Assembly: GCA_030729045.1 (NCBI GenBank)
Contig: JANQYF010000008.1
Location: forward strand, 1-64,000
Direction: 5' to 3'
DNA from: Ilumatobacteraceae bacterium
GTDB taxonomy: Bacteria > Actinomycetota > Acidimicrobiia > Acidimicrobiales > Ilumatobacteraceae
DNA length: 64,000 nucleotides
Position numbers and translations under genes: made by a program. Numbering within the stretch: position 1 is the first letter of the stretch; every line of letters starts with the position of its first letter. Below, one piece after another: positions 31,599-43,244 of this stretch. Below the pieces are notes generated by a model, which had not been told where the DNA came from, searched no databases, and saw only the letters and a list, made by a program, of their open reading frames with translations.

Positions 31599-31810
31599 TC
31601 GCAGCAACTATCACGCCAGCCGCACGTGCGGCACTTGAAGTGCGCATGTTCCGGCGTGAGATCACCCGTGCATAACGGACACTCAGCAAATGTGCCGTAC
31701 CTTGTGCGACAACTATCAGCACTTGTCGTAGTGGACGCAACTGTGGCGGGTGAATCAATGTGCACCCTGTCATTATTGTCACAAACGCACCCGCAAGCGT
31801 GGACCAACAC
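31595..31810 (-). CDS. Small zinc-ribbon protein
   Basis: CPLCTGDLTPEHAHFKCRTCGWRDSCCD: paired CxxC knuckles at the C-terminus; stop codon shares CTAG with the P450 stop; true start may be internal. Confidence 0.6.
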   Translation of the reverse strand: MLVHACGCVCDNNDRVHIDSPATVASTTTSADSCRTRYGTFAECPLCTGDLTPEHAHFKCRTCGWRDSCCD

Positions 31811-31851
31811 GCCAAAAGCCTGCCGTGAGAAGTAGCGTCGAACCGACCCCT

Positions 31852-33123
31852 ATGACAGACCCTCAGTACCAAACATCGAAGAAGCGTGCACCTGCAAGGC
31901 CGGGTACAGCTCGAGCCGCATTTGGGTACAGAGACTTCCGCATCATGTGGTACTCGAACTTTCTTTCGAACATGGGGACATGGATGCAGAACGTGGTCCT
32001 TCCCGCATACATCTACCAACGCACTCAGAGAGCTTCAGCCGTCGGCATTTTTGTGTTTGCCCAGTTGGGTCCTCTTCTCTTGCTTTCCATACCCGCCGGT
32101 GTTCTGGCCGACCGATTTAATCGCCGCAAGTGGCTGGTATTCGCGCAATCAATTCAAATGTTCGGCTCAGTCATGTTGGGAATTCTCACCATTTCTCATG
32201 CGCCGATTCTGACTCTGTTTCTCGCGCAGCTAACCGTAGGCATAGGAAACGCTTGTAATGCGCCAGCGTTTTCTGCTGTTCTTCCCAGCCTTGTGCGACC
32301 AGAAGATTTGGGCGGCTCCATCAGTTTGAATTCTGCATCAATTAACGGATCACGTGTCTCGGGACCGATATTGGTTGCTCTCATGATGAGCTGGGGTGTT
32401 ACAGCTGGTCAGGTGTTTATCTTTAACGCCGCCACGTATTTGTTTGTCACCTGGGCTGTGCTGCACATCACACTTCCTCCTCACACTCCACAAAAGGAAC
32501 AGGGACTGAAATCATTCACCGCTGGTTTCCGTGTTGCACGTGACCGGCCGTCGATTGGTCGCATGTTGTTATCAATGAGTTCCTTTTCTATGTTCTGCCT
32601 TCCGTTCGTTGGACTATTTCCGGCAGTCGCTGACCTTACGTTTGGTATCCAACCCAAAACCGTGATGTACAAATGGCTTTATGCCACATGGGGTTTTGGC
32701 GCGCTTCTTGGCGCGCTTGCAATTGGCACCGTTCTCGCTCCATTCGACAAACGCAAGGTCTCACGTGCAGGATTCTTGGCATTTGCAGTTTCAATGACCA
32801 TGTTTGCAACCATTCGCGGAACGACTCTTGCGTTCGTTACAGCTTTTTTCCTGGGAATCGCGTACTTCGGCACAACAACGTCGCTCATGACCGTATTTCA
32901 AAGTCGCCTTGAGACAAACATTCGGGCTCGCGTGATGGCGTTGTGGTTTATGGCCTTTGGCGGAACAATTCCACTCGGCAATGCCTTGTTCGGACCAGTA
33001 ATGGATGCGATTGGCTCCCGACCTGTTTTATATATGGGTGCGTTGTGGGCTTTGTTCTTATCGTGGTGGTGCAATATCGAAAAGATTGACCAACGCGCTG
33101 AGACTCAGGCAGTCAATTCCTGA
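31852..33123 (+). CDS. MFS transporter
   Basis: About 12 TM segments; FGYRDFRIMWYSNFLSNMGTWMQNVVLPAYIY, PAGVLADRFNRR; start trimmed to ATG 31852. Confidence 0.9.
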   Translation: MTDPQYQTSKKRAPARPGTARAAFGYRDFRIMWYSNFLSNMGTWMQNVVLPAYIYQRTQRASAVGIFVFAQLGPLLLLSIPAGVLADRFNRRKWLVFAQSIQMFGSVMLGILTISHAPILTLFLAQLTVGIGNACNAPAFSAVLPSLVRPEDLGGSISLNSASINGSRVSGPILVALMMSWGVTAGQVFIFNAATYLFVTWAVLHITLPPHTPQKEQGLKSFTAGFRVARDRPSIGRMLLSMSSFSMFCLPFVGLFPAVADLTFGIQPKTVMYKWLYATWGFGALLGALAIGTVLAPFDKRKVSRAGFLAFAVSMTMFATIRGTTLAFVTAFFLGIAYFGTTTSLMTVFQSRLETNIRARVMALWFMAFGGTIPLGNALFGPVMDAIGSRPVLYMGALWALFLSWWCNIEKIDQRAETQAVNS

Positions 33124-34424
33124 ACAACTCGTTCAGTTGCTGCAACGCGGGAACCCTTCACAAGTACGACGGAGCTTGAATCAAGCTCACCCAAAATGTT
33201 TGCAATGTCGGCTACCGACAACGCGGCTGTTCCGTATAAGTCAGTCTCAACAGCAAGTAACTCAATTCCTAATTGTCGACACAATGTTGCAATCTCTTGA
33301 TGAGCCACATCTGAATGAAGCACTTCAGCCATAACACCCAACACCGCAAATCTTTTCTTGGCTGAAGTCTCTGCCACTGTTCGTAATGCTGCTGCTACCG
33401 ACATTGGGTTTGCGTTATATGAATCATCAAGAATTCTCAATCCGTGTCGACCAATGACCCATTGCATGCGTTGGCTTGCACTTTGTGCATTCGACAACGC
33501 CTCAACACAATGTGTGATTTCGATTCCACACGTAATACCAACAGCGACTGCTGACGCAGCATTTGACGCCATGTGAATTCCAGGAAGCGGCACAACCCCA
33601 ACAGCGCTCTCCTCGCCCGAAGTGAAGCGCACGGTGCAACACCCACGATCATCGGTAGAGACAATCTCCCACTTGACCGATGCTGTTTCAGAAGACCCGA
33701 ACGTCATAACGCGCGCAGCAATGGCATGCACAGTTTTCATCGCATTCACAGAGTCTGAATTAACAATCGCAACTCCCGATGAAGGCAGGCTCTGCACTAA
33801 CTCGGCTTTGGCGCGAACCACGCCCTCGATTCCACCAACTCGCTCGCTGTGTGCGTCGCCAACTTCAGTAATCACACCAATCTGCGGATGGCCTACGTCG
33901 CACAATCTGGCAATTTCCCCAAGACCGCGCATTCCCATTTCTAGAACTAATGCTTCACACGAATCAGGTGCATTGATAATCGTTACAGGAACGCCGATGT
34001 CATTGTTCAATGACTTCTCTGGCGCATGCGCATTGGTGTACTTCGAACGCAAGACAGCCAGAACCAAATCTTTCGTGCTTGTCTTTCCTACCGAACCTGT
34101 AATTCCAATCGCACGACCCTTAAGAGAACCGGAAAGACGATCGCGACAATGACGACCAAGTGAAGTTAACGCTGCATCACAATCGTCGACTTCAACACAG
34201 GTCAATGCACTGATTGACCTCCCTCTTTGCACAATGGCAAATGGCGCGCCGGCAGTGGCAGCTGCCTGCAGAAAATCATGACCATCTGCGTCGCCCCCTA
34301 AAGCCACAAACGCTTGTCCGAGGCGAAGAGTTCGAGAATCAAAAGCAATGCCTGATGCCTCGCAATCAAGCCCTACAAGCGTTCCATGAGCGACTAATGC
34401 CACTTCTGAGGCGGTGATGAGCAT
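33105..34424 (-). CDS. murF: UDP-N-acetylmuramoyl-tripeptide--D-alanyl-D-alanine ligase
   Basis: GITGSVGKTSTKDLV, EKSLNNDIGVPVTIIN, LDDSYNANPMSVAAAL. Confidence 0.97.
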   Translation of the reverse strand: MLITASEVALVAHGTLVGLDCEASGIAFDSRTLRLGQAFVALGGDADGHDFLQAAATAGAPFAIVQRGRSISALTCVEVDDCDAALTSLGRHCRDRLSGSLKGRAIGITGSVGKTSTKDLVLAVLRSKYTNAHAPEKSLNNDIGVPVTIINAPDSCEALVLEMGMRGLGEIARLCDVGHPQIGVITEVGDAHSERVGGIEGVVRAKAELVQSLPSSGVAIVNSDSVNAMKTVHAIAARVMTFGSSETASVKWEIVSTDDRGCCTVRFTSGEESAVGVVPLPGIHMASNAASAVAVGITCGIEITHCVEALSNAQSASQRMQWVIGRHGLRILDDSYNANPMSVAAALRTVAETSAKKRFAVLGVMAEVLHSDVAHQEIATLCRQLGIELLAVETDLYGTAALSVADIANILGELDSSSVVLVKGSRVAATERVVQELTA

Positions 34425-34457
34425 GGAACGACCCTAGTGGCGAGTACCGTCTTACCG

Positions 34458-35537
34458 ATGGACACCACCGACCGGCGCACCACCCTTGTGGTTATTTTTG
34501 GTGGGCAATCAGCTGAACATGACGTGAGTTGTGTGACCGCTGCTCATGTATTACGCGCAGCCAACTCCAACACCTATCGCACCGTGCCCATTGGTATTGC
34601 ACGCAACGGTAAATGGCACCTACCTGAAATGGCCGAACTGCCTGCCGGTGGAATTGACCCCGCATCTGTGCCGACACATCTGGTTGCTGCGGGATCAGAG
34701 ACCACTTCAACAGTTCTTTCACTATTGGCTGAATCCGGCCCCATTGTTGTGATGCCATTACTTCATGGCCCTCTTGGTGAAGACGGAACAATTCAAGGCC
34801 TTCTTGAAATTCTTGATCTTCCCTATGTAGGCAGTGCAGTTTTAGCGAGCGCAGTTGCAATGGACAAAGGCGTATCTAAGTCAATCTTTGCTCAGGCCGG
34901 AATTCCGCAAGCACGACATGTCACTTTGCGCGAAGACAAAGTCACGCCGGACTCACTCAACGACGTTGTTCTTTATCTTGGCTTTCCAATGTTTGTGAAA
35001 CCAGCCAATATGGGCTCATCCGTTGGTGTTTCAAAAGCCCGTGACCTGCATGAACTCCGCTCGGCAGCACAACTGGCTGCGTCATACGACCAATGGATCA
35101 TCTGTGAGGAAGCGATAGCCGGAAGAGAAATTGAAGTTGCTGTTATTGGCAACCGCACTCCGCGCGCATCAGTTGCTGGCGAAATAACTCCCGGTAATGA
35201 CTTTTACGACTACGAAGACAAATACGTCACCGATGCTGCAACTCTGAACATTCCTGCACGTCTCACATCTGAACAATCAGACACCATTCGGGCACTAGCA
35301 ATCTCTGCATACGAAGCACTGCACTGCGAAGGCATGGCACGCGTTGACTTCTTCTTCGAAGAAAATGGGCGTGGCTTTCTGTGTAATGAAATAAACACAA
35401 TTCCGGGCTTCACACCAATTTCGATGTACCCGAAATTATGGGCTGCATCTGGCCTGGAGTATCCAGACCTCATTGATGAACTAATTGTTCATGCGTTAGA
35501 GCGTCACGCACGACGCAAGCGCAATACAGCGCATTAA
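34458..35537 (+). CDS. ddl: D-alanine--D-alanine ligase
   Basis: VIFGGQSAEHDVSCVTA, LHGPLGEDGTIQGLLEILDLPYVGSAVLASAVAMDK, GFLCNEINTIPGFTPISMYPKLW. Confidence 0.97.
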   Translation: MDTTDRRTTLVVIFGGQSAEHDVSCVTAAHVLRAANSNTYRTVPIGIARNGKWHLPEMAELPAGGIDPASVPTHLVAAGSETTSTVLSLLAESGPIVVMPLLHGPLGEDGTIQGLLEILDLPYVGSAVLASAVAMDKGVSKSIFAQAGIPQARHVTLREDKVTPDSLNDVVLYLGFPMFVKPANMGSSVGVSKARDLHELRSAAQLAASYDQWIICEEAIAGREIEVAVIGNRTPRASVAGEITPGNDFYDYEDKYVTDAATLNIPARLTSEQSDTIRALAISAYEALHCEGMARVDFFFEENGRGFLCNEINTIPGFTPISMYPKLWAASGLEYPDLIDELIVHALERHARRKRNTAH

Positions 35538-36181
35538 CTGCCAGCGGCAGGAATATTGATTACTTGTCCTGGGATGAAAGTAACTTGACTCATGTCCGGC
35601 CAATTATTTGCGCTCAATAACGCAGCGAGTGACACGCAGAAATCTTTTCTGAGTTGCCAGAAGTTGTCACCCTTCGCAATGGTGTATGTACCGGCAGGTC
35701 GAGTTCCACATCCAGGTCCAACAGGTGCTGCTGGCGCATTAGTAACTCCGGGTGTTGCCGGGTTAGCAGGTGTTGCATTGGGATCAACAGGCGCCACCAC
35801 AGCTTGTGGCGGAATTCTCAATGTCTGGCCAGGGTACGGAAACTGCGCTGGACTAACCATCGCGTTGTACGCCAACAAGGTTGTGAGCGAAATACCGAAC
35901 TTATTTGCAACAGCAATCGGAGAGTCTCCTGCAACAATTGTGTACACCGTTTCTGCGCCGACGGCATTTGACGGCAATGTGGTGGTTGGGCCAGGCAAAG
36001 TGCTAACAACCGGAGGAATCGTTGCAAAGTTAGTGGGCGTTACATTGACCACCGTTGTGGCAACCCCCAATGTGTCTCCCCCGCATGAAGCGACACCGAA
36101 TCCTGTCACCACGACAAACGCCAGCGCCACCGACGCGGACTTTGATCTCGGATTGAGGCGGTTTCTTAACACAAACAACAA
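35534..36181 (-). CDS. Secreted protein with two LysM domains
   Basis: YTIVAGDSPIAVANKFGISLTTLLAYN and YTIAKGDNFWQLRKDFCVSLAALLSANNW repeats; N-terminal TM/signal. Confidence 0.9.
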   Translation of the reverse strand: MLFVLRNRLNPRSKSASVALAFVVVTGFGVASCGGDTLGVATTVVNVTPTNFATIPPVVSTLPGPTTTLPSNAVGAETVYTIVAGDSPIAVANKFGISLTTLLAYNAMVSPAQFPYPGQTLRIPPQAVVAPVDPNATPANPATPGVTNAPAAPVGPGCGTRPAGTYTIAKGDNFWQLRKDFCVSLAALLSANNWPDMSQVTFIPGQVINIPAAGS

Positions 36182-36230
36182 CAGTAGAGCCTGTGAGGGT
36201 CTAAAAGGTGACGCTTCGCCACCGCCATTG

Positions 36231-37682
36231 TCACATCAAGGGACGAGCGGCGGGAAGAATCGGTGACGGTAGCGATGTTTCACCCATGAGGTATGAATCA
36301 ACGCCAGCTGCACACGCACGTCCTTCAGCAATTGCCCACACGATGAGGCTTTGCCCACGACCCATGTCGCCTGCCACAAAGACGCCCGGAACGTTTGTCT
36401 GATATTCGTTATCGCGAGCGATGTTGCCGCGCTCATCAAGATTGACGCCTAACTGGTCGAGCCACGAGCCCTTGTCAGGACCAACAAATCCCATCGCAAG
36501 GAACACGAGGTCTGCCGGAATCTCAGAATCGGTTCCTTCCTTCTTCAAGAACCGACCGTCAACCATTTCAACTTCATGAATAAGGAGCGCACGTACGTTT
36601 CCATTTCCATCATCAACGAACCGTTCGGTATTCACGCTGAAAATACGCTCGCCACCTTCTTCATGGGCCGACGAAGTGCGGTACACCATGTTGTATTGCG
36701 GCCATGGGTTACCTGCAGAGCGAGTCTCTGGAGGACGAGGCATGATCTCAAGTTGAATCACTTGCTTTGCACCTTGACGCAAGGCTGTTCCTAAACAGTC
36801 AGCACCGGTATCGCCGCCACCAATAATGACAACATTCTTTCCCTTTGCATCGATGTCATACGTTAATGCATCACCCTCTTGTACTTTGTTTGCGATGGGG
36901 AGATATTCCATTGCCTGATGCACGCCATGAAGTTCACGACCAGGAATCGGAAGGTCGCGCCATGATGTTGCGCCACATGCAAGAACAATCGCGTCGTGCG
37001 AAGCACGCAGGATTTCCATATCAACAGAGCCACCAACATCTGCATTGGTGCGGAATTCGGTTCCTTCTTCGCGCATCTGCTCGAGACGACGATCAAGGTG
37101 GCTTTTTTCCATCTTGAACTCGGGAATTCCGTAGCGCAATAAGCCACCAATACGGTCGGCGCGCTCAAGAACAACGACAGAGTGTCCGGCACGAGTCAAC
37201 TGTTGAGCAGTAGCAAGACCTGCAGGACCACTACCGATAACGGCGATGCGCTTTCCTGTCTGCAACGAAGGAATTTGTGGTGTCACCCATCCTTCAGCCC
37301 ATGCACGATCAATAATCGATACTTCAACTTGTTTGATGTTCACGGGGTCTTGGTTAATTCCGAGCACACATGCAGATTCACACGGAGCCGGACAGAGACG
37401 TCCTGTGAATTCAGGAAAGTTATTTGTTGCATGAAGTCGTTCGATGGCATCTTGCCAATGCTCGCGATACACCAAGTCGTTCCAGTCAGGAATCAGGTTG
37501 CCAAGTGGGCAGCCGTTGTTGCAGAACGGAATACCGCAGTCCATGCAACGACCAGCTTGGCTCTTGAGAATTTCGCTATCGAATGGTTCGTACACCTCTT
37601 TCCAGTCCTTCAAACGAAGTTCGACTGGTCGACGTGTTGGCCCACTGCGACCCCACTTTAGAAATCCTGTTGTCTCACCCAC
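36231..37682 (-). CDS. gltD: Glutamate synthase small subunit
   Basis: [64 protein letters not shown]. Confidence 0.97.
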   Translation of the reverse strand: MGETTGFLKWGRSGPTRRPVELRLKDWKEVYEPFDSEILKSQAGRCMDCGIPFCNNGCPLGNLIPDWNDLVYREHWQDAIERLHATNNFPEFTGRLCPAPCESACVLGINQDPVNIKQVEVSIIDRAWAEGWVTPQIPSLQTGKRIAVIGSGPAGLATAQQLTRAGHSVVVLERADRIGGLLRYGIPEFKMEKSHLDRRLEQMREEGTEFRTNADVGGSVDMEILRASHDAIVLACGATSWRDLPIPGRELHGVHQAMEYLPIANKVQEGDALTYDIDAKGKNVVIIGGGDTGADCLGTALRQGAKQVIQLEIMPRPPETRSAGNPWPQYNMVYRTSSAHEEGGERIFSVNTERFVDDGNGNVRALLIHEVEMVDGRFLKKEGTDSEIPADLVFLAMGFVGPDKGSWLDQLGVNLDERGNIARDNEYQTNVPGVFVAGDMGRGQSLIVWAIAEGRACAAGVDSYLMGETSLPSPILPAARPLM

Positions 37683-40600
37683 GGGCAGCCTCCATCACTC
37701 GATCGGACGTTTCTTGTTCTGAAAGTCCATCAGCTTTAGCCGATGCCATAACAGAGAGAACTAATTTGTAGTCACGTGGCATTACCTTGCGGAAATGTGT
37801 GACTTCAGTGGCAAAGTCGTTCAAGACTCGCTGTGCAACTGCTGAACCTGTGAATTCGAAGTGGCGCGCAATTGTTGTACGCAACCATTCGGCATCAATG
37901 CCTTCAACAGTCTCGAGTTCAACCATTTCGTAGTTCACTTTTCCGGAAAACTCATTCTTCGGGTCATAGACATATGCAATACCGCCAGACATTCCGGCTG
38001 CGAAGTTACGACCAGTTGCACCGAGCACAACAACGTTGCCGCCTGTCATGTATTCACAACCATGATCGCCAACACCCTCAACAACTGCAGTTGCACCAGA
38101 GTTACGAACGCAGAAGCGCTCGCCCACCATGCCGCGAATAAAGATTTCGCCTCCAGTTGCGCCGTAACCAATCACGTTGCCAGCAATCACATTGTCTTCT
38201 GCCACGAATGGTGAATCACGATGCGGGTGCAACACAATGCGGCCACCAGAAAGGCCCTTACCTAAATAGTCATTGCTGTCGCCTTCGAGACGCATATCAA
38301 TGCCTGATGGTACGAATGCGCCAAAGCTTTGGCCAGCAGAACCAGTGAAGTTGATAGTGATAGTGCCATCTGGCAAACCCTCGCCTCCCCACTTCTTTGT
38401 GATTTCATAGCCGAGCATTGTTCCGACCGTGCGGTTGACGTTACGAATAGGCAATGAAATAGACACCGGTGTTGCATCTGCCAGTGCAGCTTTTGACAAC
38501 GCAATCAATTGATTATCAAGAGCATCTGCCAAACCGTGATCTTGTGCAACAGACATGTACGGAGTTGACGAATATGGATTCTGCGGAACCACAAGCATCG
38601 GTGAAATATCCAAGCCCTGTGCCTTCCAATGATTCACGGCCTTCTCAGCATCAATCAGTTCAACGTGTCCTACTGCTTCTTTCAAAGTGCGGAAACCAAG
38701 TTCAGCCAAATACTCGCGAACTTCTTCTGCAATGTATTCAAAGAAGTTAATGACAAACTCGGGCTGGCCATTAAACCGCTTGCGCAATTCAGGGTTCTGC
38801 GTTGCGATTCCTACAGGACAAGTATCTAAGTGGCACGCACGCATCATGATGCACCCGCTCACCACTAGTGGAGCAGTAGCGAAACCGAACTCTTCTGCGC
38901 CGAGCAGTGTTGCAATGATGACGTCTCGACCAGTTTTCATTTGTCCGTCTGCCTGCACCACAATGCGGTCGCGCAAGCCGTTCAACATCAATGTCTGTTG
39001 TGCTTCAGCAAGTCCAAGTTCCCATGGGGCGCCTGCATGCTTCAATGAAGTCAATGGTGATGCACCAGTTCCGCCGTCGTGACTAGAGATCAGCACAACA
39101 TCTGCTTTTGCTTTACTGACGCCAGCAGCAACTGTGCCGATTCCCACTTCGGCAACCAACTTCACATGAACGCGTGCCAATGGGTTTGCGTTCTTCAAGT
39201 CATGAATGAGTTGCTTCAAGTCTTCAATGGAATAAATGTCATGGTGAGGAGGCGGACTGATAAGTCCGACACCAGGAGTTGAGTGGCGTGTCTTTGCGAC
39301 CGCCGGGTTCACCTTGTAGCCAGGCAACTGCCCACCTTCACCGGGCTTTGCACCTTGAGCCATTTTGATCTGCAAGTCATCGGCGTTCACCAAGTACTCG
39401 CTAGTCACACCGAAGCGACCAGAGGCCACTTGCTTAATTGACGAACGCTTTGAGTCACCATTGGCCATCGGAACGAAACGCTCTGGGTCTTCTCCACCTT
39501 CACCGGTGTTGCTCTTGGCACCCAAGCGGTTCATTGCAATTGCAAGGTTCTCGTGCGCCTCGGCAGAGATAGAGCCATAGCTCATTGCTCCTGTAGAGAA
39601 ACGCTTCACAATTTCTGACACTGGTTCTACTTCATCGATAGAGATTGACGGACGATCACCAGTGCGCAAGTGAAACAATCCGCGCAATGTTGCAAGACGT
39701 TCCGACTGGTCATCAACGTCACGTGAGTATTGCTTGAATACGTCGTAACGACCTGCACGTGTGGCGTGCTGCAAGCGGTACACAGTCTCTGGGTTAAAGA
39801 GGTGGTACTCGCCTTCGCGACGCCACTGGTATTCGCCACCTAGTTCAATACGACGGTGCGAGCGAAGGTCAGGACGTGTTGGGTGCGCCAATGCATGACG
39901 TGTTGCAACCTCAGCGGCGATCTCATCAAGACCAATGCCGCCCAAACGCGACACGGTGCCAGTAAAGAATTCGTTAACCAATTCAGTTGACAAACCAATT
40001 GCTTCGAATATCTGTGCGCCCGTGTACGAGGCAACGGTTGATACGCCCATCTTCGACATAACTTTCAAGACGCCCTTGCCAGATGCCTTGATGTAATTCT
40101 TTATGGCCTTCGACGGATCCATTGACCCGAGCAAATACATGTCGTTCGAAATAATGTTCTCAACGGTCTCAAATGCAAGGTACGGGTTAATTGCACCAGC
40201 ACCAAAGCCAACCAGCAATGCCATGTGGTGCACTTCTCGTGCGTCGCCACATTCAACGACCAAGCCCACTTGGGTACGACGCTTCTCGCGAATGAGGTGG
40301 TGATGCACTGCGCTCGTGAGCAGCAACGACGGAATTGGTGCAAATACCTCATCTGAGTTGCGGTCTGACAACACAATGATGCGTGCACCATTAATAATTG
40401 CTTCAGTTACTTCTGCACGAACATCATCAAGAGCTGACCGCAAGCCAGCCCCACCATCGGCAACGCGGTACAAACCACTAATCACTACTGCGGCAAGATG
40501 CGGATGGGTGTTGTCATCATTGATGTGGATGATTCTTGCCAAATCATCGTTGTCAATAATTGGGAACGGCAACACCAATTGGCGGCAACTCTCTGGCCCT

Positions 40601-42234
40601 GGGACCAACAGGTTTGCTTCTGGCCCAACGCTTGTGCCAATAGCTGTAACTACTTCTTCTCGAATTGCGTCAAGCGGCGGGTTCGTGACTTGCGCGAATA
40701 ACTGCTGGAAGTAATCAAACAATAAGCGGGAACGATCTGACAAAACAGCAATCGGAGTATCTGTTCCCATGGAACCAAGGGGTTCCGTTCCGGTACGTGC
40801 TGTAGGACCAAGAATGACCTTGAGTTCTTCTTCTGTGTATCCAAACATCTGTTGACGGCGCATCACGCTGTCATTGCTGTGAACCACATGCTCACGAGCT
40901 GGCAACGATGAAAGTTCGGTGAGGCCTTCTGTCAACCACTGCTCGTACGGGTGCTGTGCAGCTAAATCAGCCTTGATCTCTTCGTCGTCAACAATGCGAC
41001 CCAGTGACGTGTCAACAAGGAACATCTTTCCTGGTTGCAAACGGCCCTTGCGAATAACTCGCGATGGTTCGATATCAAGAACGCCAGCTTCAGATGCAAG
41101 AACAACGAGGTCGTCATTCGTGACCCAATAACGCCCCGGACGCAAACCGTTGCGGTCAAGGACTGCACCAATCAATGTGCCGTCCGTGAACGCCACGTCT
41201 GCTGGACCATCCCATGGCTCCATCAATGAGGAGTGGAAGCGATAAAAGGCACGCCGTGCTGGGTCCATGCTGGTGTTGTTTTCCCAAGCCTCTGGAATCA
41301 TCATCAACAATGCATGTGGCAATGAGCGGCCTGACAGGTGCAACAGTTCAAGCACTTCGTCGAAACTTGCAGAGTCGCTCATGTTTGGCGAGCAAATTGG
41401 AAATGCACGCTCAAGACCAGGAATCATGTCGCTATCAAGCAGTGCTTCACGCGTTGCCATCCAGTTGCGGTTGCCTTGCACTGTGTTGATTTCGCCGTTG
41501 TGGGCGATGTACCTGTACGGGTGCGCAAGTGGCCACGATGGGAACGTGTTTGTAGAGAAACGACTGTGCACCATCGCGAGGCATGATTCCATGCGCTCAT
41601 CCCACAAGTCAGGAAAGAAATCTCCAAGTTGAGGTGTCGTGAACATGCCCTTGTACACCAACGTGCGCGATGACAGTGATGAAAAGTACGTACGTATGTC
41701 GTCCACGAGAGTTGATTCAATGCGCTTGCGAGGAACGAAGATCTTGCGATCAAGGTCAATACCTTGTGCGCCAGCCGGATCATCAACAAAGAACTGGCGA
41801 ATGATTGGCATCATTGCGCGTGATGATGCACCAAGGCAATCAGGATTAATCGGAACTTCACGCCAACCCAATGGACGCAGGCCTTCTTCGGTCATGATTT
41901 TTTCAACTGTGGCAACAGCGGTTGCTGCACGTGTTGGGTCAGCTGGCAAAAACACCAGGCCTGCTGCATAGGCGCCAGCAACTGGAAGTGAGAAATCAAC
42001 TACTGCGCGCAAAAACACATCGGGAACTTGAATCAGGATTCCTGCACCGTCACCAGTTTCTGCTTCTGCACCTGTTGCTCCGCGGTGCTCCATGTTGCAC
42101 AAAGCAGTGATACCAAGCGTCACAATCTCGCGACTGCGCACACCCTTGATGTTTGCCACAAAAGAAACACCACATGCGTCGTGTTCGAAGCGTGGGTCAT
42201 ACAAGCCGTGGGCAAGCGGGAGGTCTGGGTTCAT
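37675..42234 (-). CDS. gltB: Glutamate synthase large subunit
   Basis: N-terminal nucleophile [16 protein letters not shown]-binding and GXGXG domains; start trimmed to [22 protein letters not shown]. Confidence 0.98.
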   Translation of the reverse strand: MNPDLPLAHGLYDPRFEHDACGVSFVANIKGVRSREIVTLGITALCNMEHRGATGAEAETGDGAGILIQVPDVFLRAVVDFSLPVAGAYAAGLVFLPADPTRAATAVATVEKIMTEEGLRPLGWREVPINPDCLGASSRAMMPIIRQFFVDDPAGAQGIDLDRKIFVPRKRIESTLVDDIRTYFSSLSSRTLVYKGMFTTPQLGDFFPDLWDERMESCLAMVHSRFSTNTFPSWPLAHPYRYIAHNGEINTVQGNRNWMATREALLDSDMIPGLERAFPICSPNMSDSASFDEVLELLHLSGRSLPHALLMMIPEAWENNTSMDPARRAFYRFHSSLMEPWDGPADVAFTDGTLIGAVLDRNGLRPGRYWVTNDDLVVLASEAGVLDIEPSRVIRKGRLQPGKMFLVDTSLGRIVDDEEIKADLAAQHPYEQWLTEGLTELSSLPAREHVVHSNDSVMRRQQMFGYTEEELKVILGPTARTGTEPLGSMGTDTPIAVLSDRSRLLFDYFQQLFAQVTNPPLDAIREEVVTAIGTSVGPEANLLVPGPESCRQLVLPFPIIDNDDLARIIHINDDNTHPHLAAVVISGLYRVADGGAGLRSALDDVRAEVTEAIINGARIIVLSDRNSDEVFAPIPSLLLTSAVHHHLIREKRRTQVGLVVECGDAREVHHMALLVGFGAGAINPYLAFETVENIISNDMYLLGSMDPSKAIKNYIKASGKGVLKVMSKMGVSTVASYTGAQIFEAIGLSTELVNEFFTGTVSRLGGIGLDEIAAEVATRHALAHPTRPDLRSHRRIELGGEYQWRREGEYHLFNPETVYRLQHATRAGRYDVFKQYSRDVDDQSERLATLRGLFHLRTGDRPSISIDEVEPVSEIVKRFSTGAMSYGSISAEAHENLAIAMNRLGAKSNTGEGGEDPERFVPMANGDSKRSSIKQVASGRFGVTSEYLVNADDLQIKMAQGAKPGEGGQLPGYKVNPAVAKTRHSTPGVGLISPPPHHDIYSIEDLKQLIHDLKNANPLARVHVKLVAEVGIGTVAAGVSKAKADVVLISSHDGGTGASPLTSLKHAGAPWELGLAEAQQTLMLNGLRDRIVVQADGQMKTGRDVIIATLLGAEEFGFATAPLVVSGCIMMRACHLDTCPVGIATQNPELRKRFNGQPEFVINFFEYIAEEVREYLAELGFRTLKEAVGHVELIDAEKAVNHWKAQGLDISPMLVVPQNPYSSTPYMSVAQDHGLADALDNQLIALSKAALADATPVSISLPIRNVNRTVGTMLGYEITKKWGGEGLPDGTITINFTGSAGQSFGAFVPSGIDMRLEGDSNDYLGKGLSGGRIVLHPHRDSPFVAEDNVIAGNVIGYGATGGEIFIRGMVGERFCVRNSGATAVVEGVGDHGCEYMTGGNVVVLGATGRNFAAGMSGGIAYVYDPKNEFSGKVNYEMVELETVEGIDAEWLRTTIARHFEFTGSAVAQRVLNDFATEVTHFRKVMPRDYKLVLSVMASAKADGLSEQETSDRVMEAARG

Positions 42235-42363
42235 AAGCGTTATGTCCTTACAGGAACCGTGCAAGCACGGCGGAGAATCTAAATGTGTTCTCCCGGGACA
42301 ACGCTGGCCCGAGCAGAGTCAAGACTACCGAACCCGACAGCCCCTCACCAAGGGATTATTGAC

Positions 42364-43182
42364 TTACTTGGCGTCAATAAAGGCAGGAGCACGCTTTTCG
42401 AAGTCGCTCATGACTGATTCACGCTGGTTATGGCCACCAACAAGGCTGCCAATAATGCGGCGCTCGGCTGCGAATTGGGCGGCTGCGAAATCCAAGGTCA
42501 TGCGGTTCAGCAATTCCTTAGCTCCGCGCACTGCGTCTGGGCTGCGCTTACAGATCTCTGCTGCATAGGCAAAGGCATCTTCACGAGGAGTATCTGACAA
42601 ACGAGTGACAACACCAATCTCATGTGCTTCACGACCATCGAATATGCGGGCAGACATCACAATGTCTTTCATGATGTCTGGACGCACGAGACCCTGAAGA
42701 AGCACTGTGCCTGCCATGTCTGGCACTAAGCCCCAATATGTTTCGCGCACACTGAACTTTGTATCTGGATGGGCGAAGCGAATGTCTGCACCAAGTGCAA
42801 TTTGGCAACCGCCACCAAGAGCGTGTCCGTGCACTGCAGCGATGACAGGCACTGGCACTTCTTGCCATACCCATGCTGATTGCTGACCAAGGTGAGTGAT
42901 GCGGCCCTCTTGCATGTCGCCAGCCGATGGCTGCTTCTCTGCTGAGTCGCGCTCTCCGCCGCCAGCCATTGCGCCCATTGAGGAAAGGTCAAGGCCTGCA
43001 CAAAATGAGGCACCCTCTCCGGACAAGACAACAACACGAATCTTCTTGTTGGTCTTTAGTGACTCACCCGCATCAACGATGGCCTGAAACTGCTCGCCGT
43101 CAAGGGCGTTGCGCTTATCAGCACGGTTGAACCGGACATCGGCAATGCCGTCGGATATGGAGATTGTGACTCTGTCGCTCAT
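42364..43182 (-). CDS. Enoyl-CoA hydratase/isomerase (crotonase family)
   Basis: VVVLSGEGASFCAGLDLSSMG, AVHGHALGGGCQIALGADIRFAHPDTKFSVRE. Confidence 0.92.
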   Translation of the reverse strand: MSDRVTISISDGIADVRFNRADKRNALDGEQFQAIVDAGESLKTNKKIRVVVLSGEGASFCAGLDLSSMGAMAGGGERDSAEKQPSAGDMQEGRITHLGQQSAWVWQEVPVPVIAAVHGHALGGGCQIALGADIRFAHPDTKFSVRETYWGLVPDMAGTVLLQGLVRPDIMKDIVMSARIFDGREAHEIGVVTRLSDTPREDAFAYAAEICKRSPDAVRGAKELLNRMTLDFAAAQFAAERRIIGSLVGGHNQRESVMSDFEKRAPAFIDAK

Positions 43183-43244
43183 GACCTCAGTTTGTCATAC
43201 CTTGGCTGGTCATTTGTTATTCGGGGCGTGGCAGACTGCCTCCT

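Noticed and set aside
31582-32019. Longer minus-strand 145-aa ORF overlapping the zinc-ribbon gene and MFS start
   Set aside because: Different frame from the zinc ribbon and antisense to the MFS transporter; no motif.
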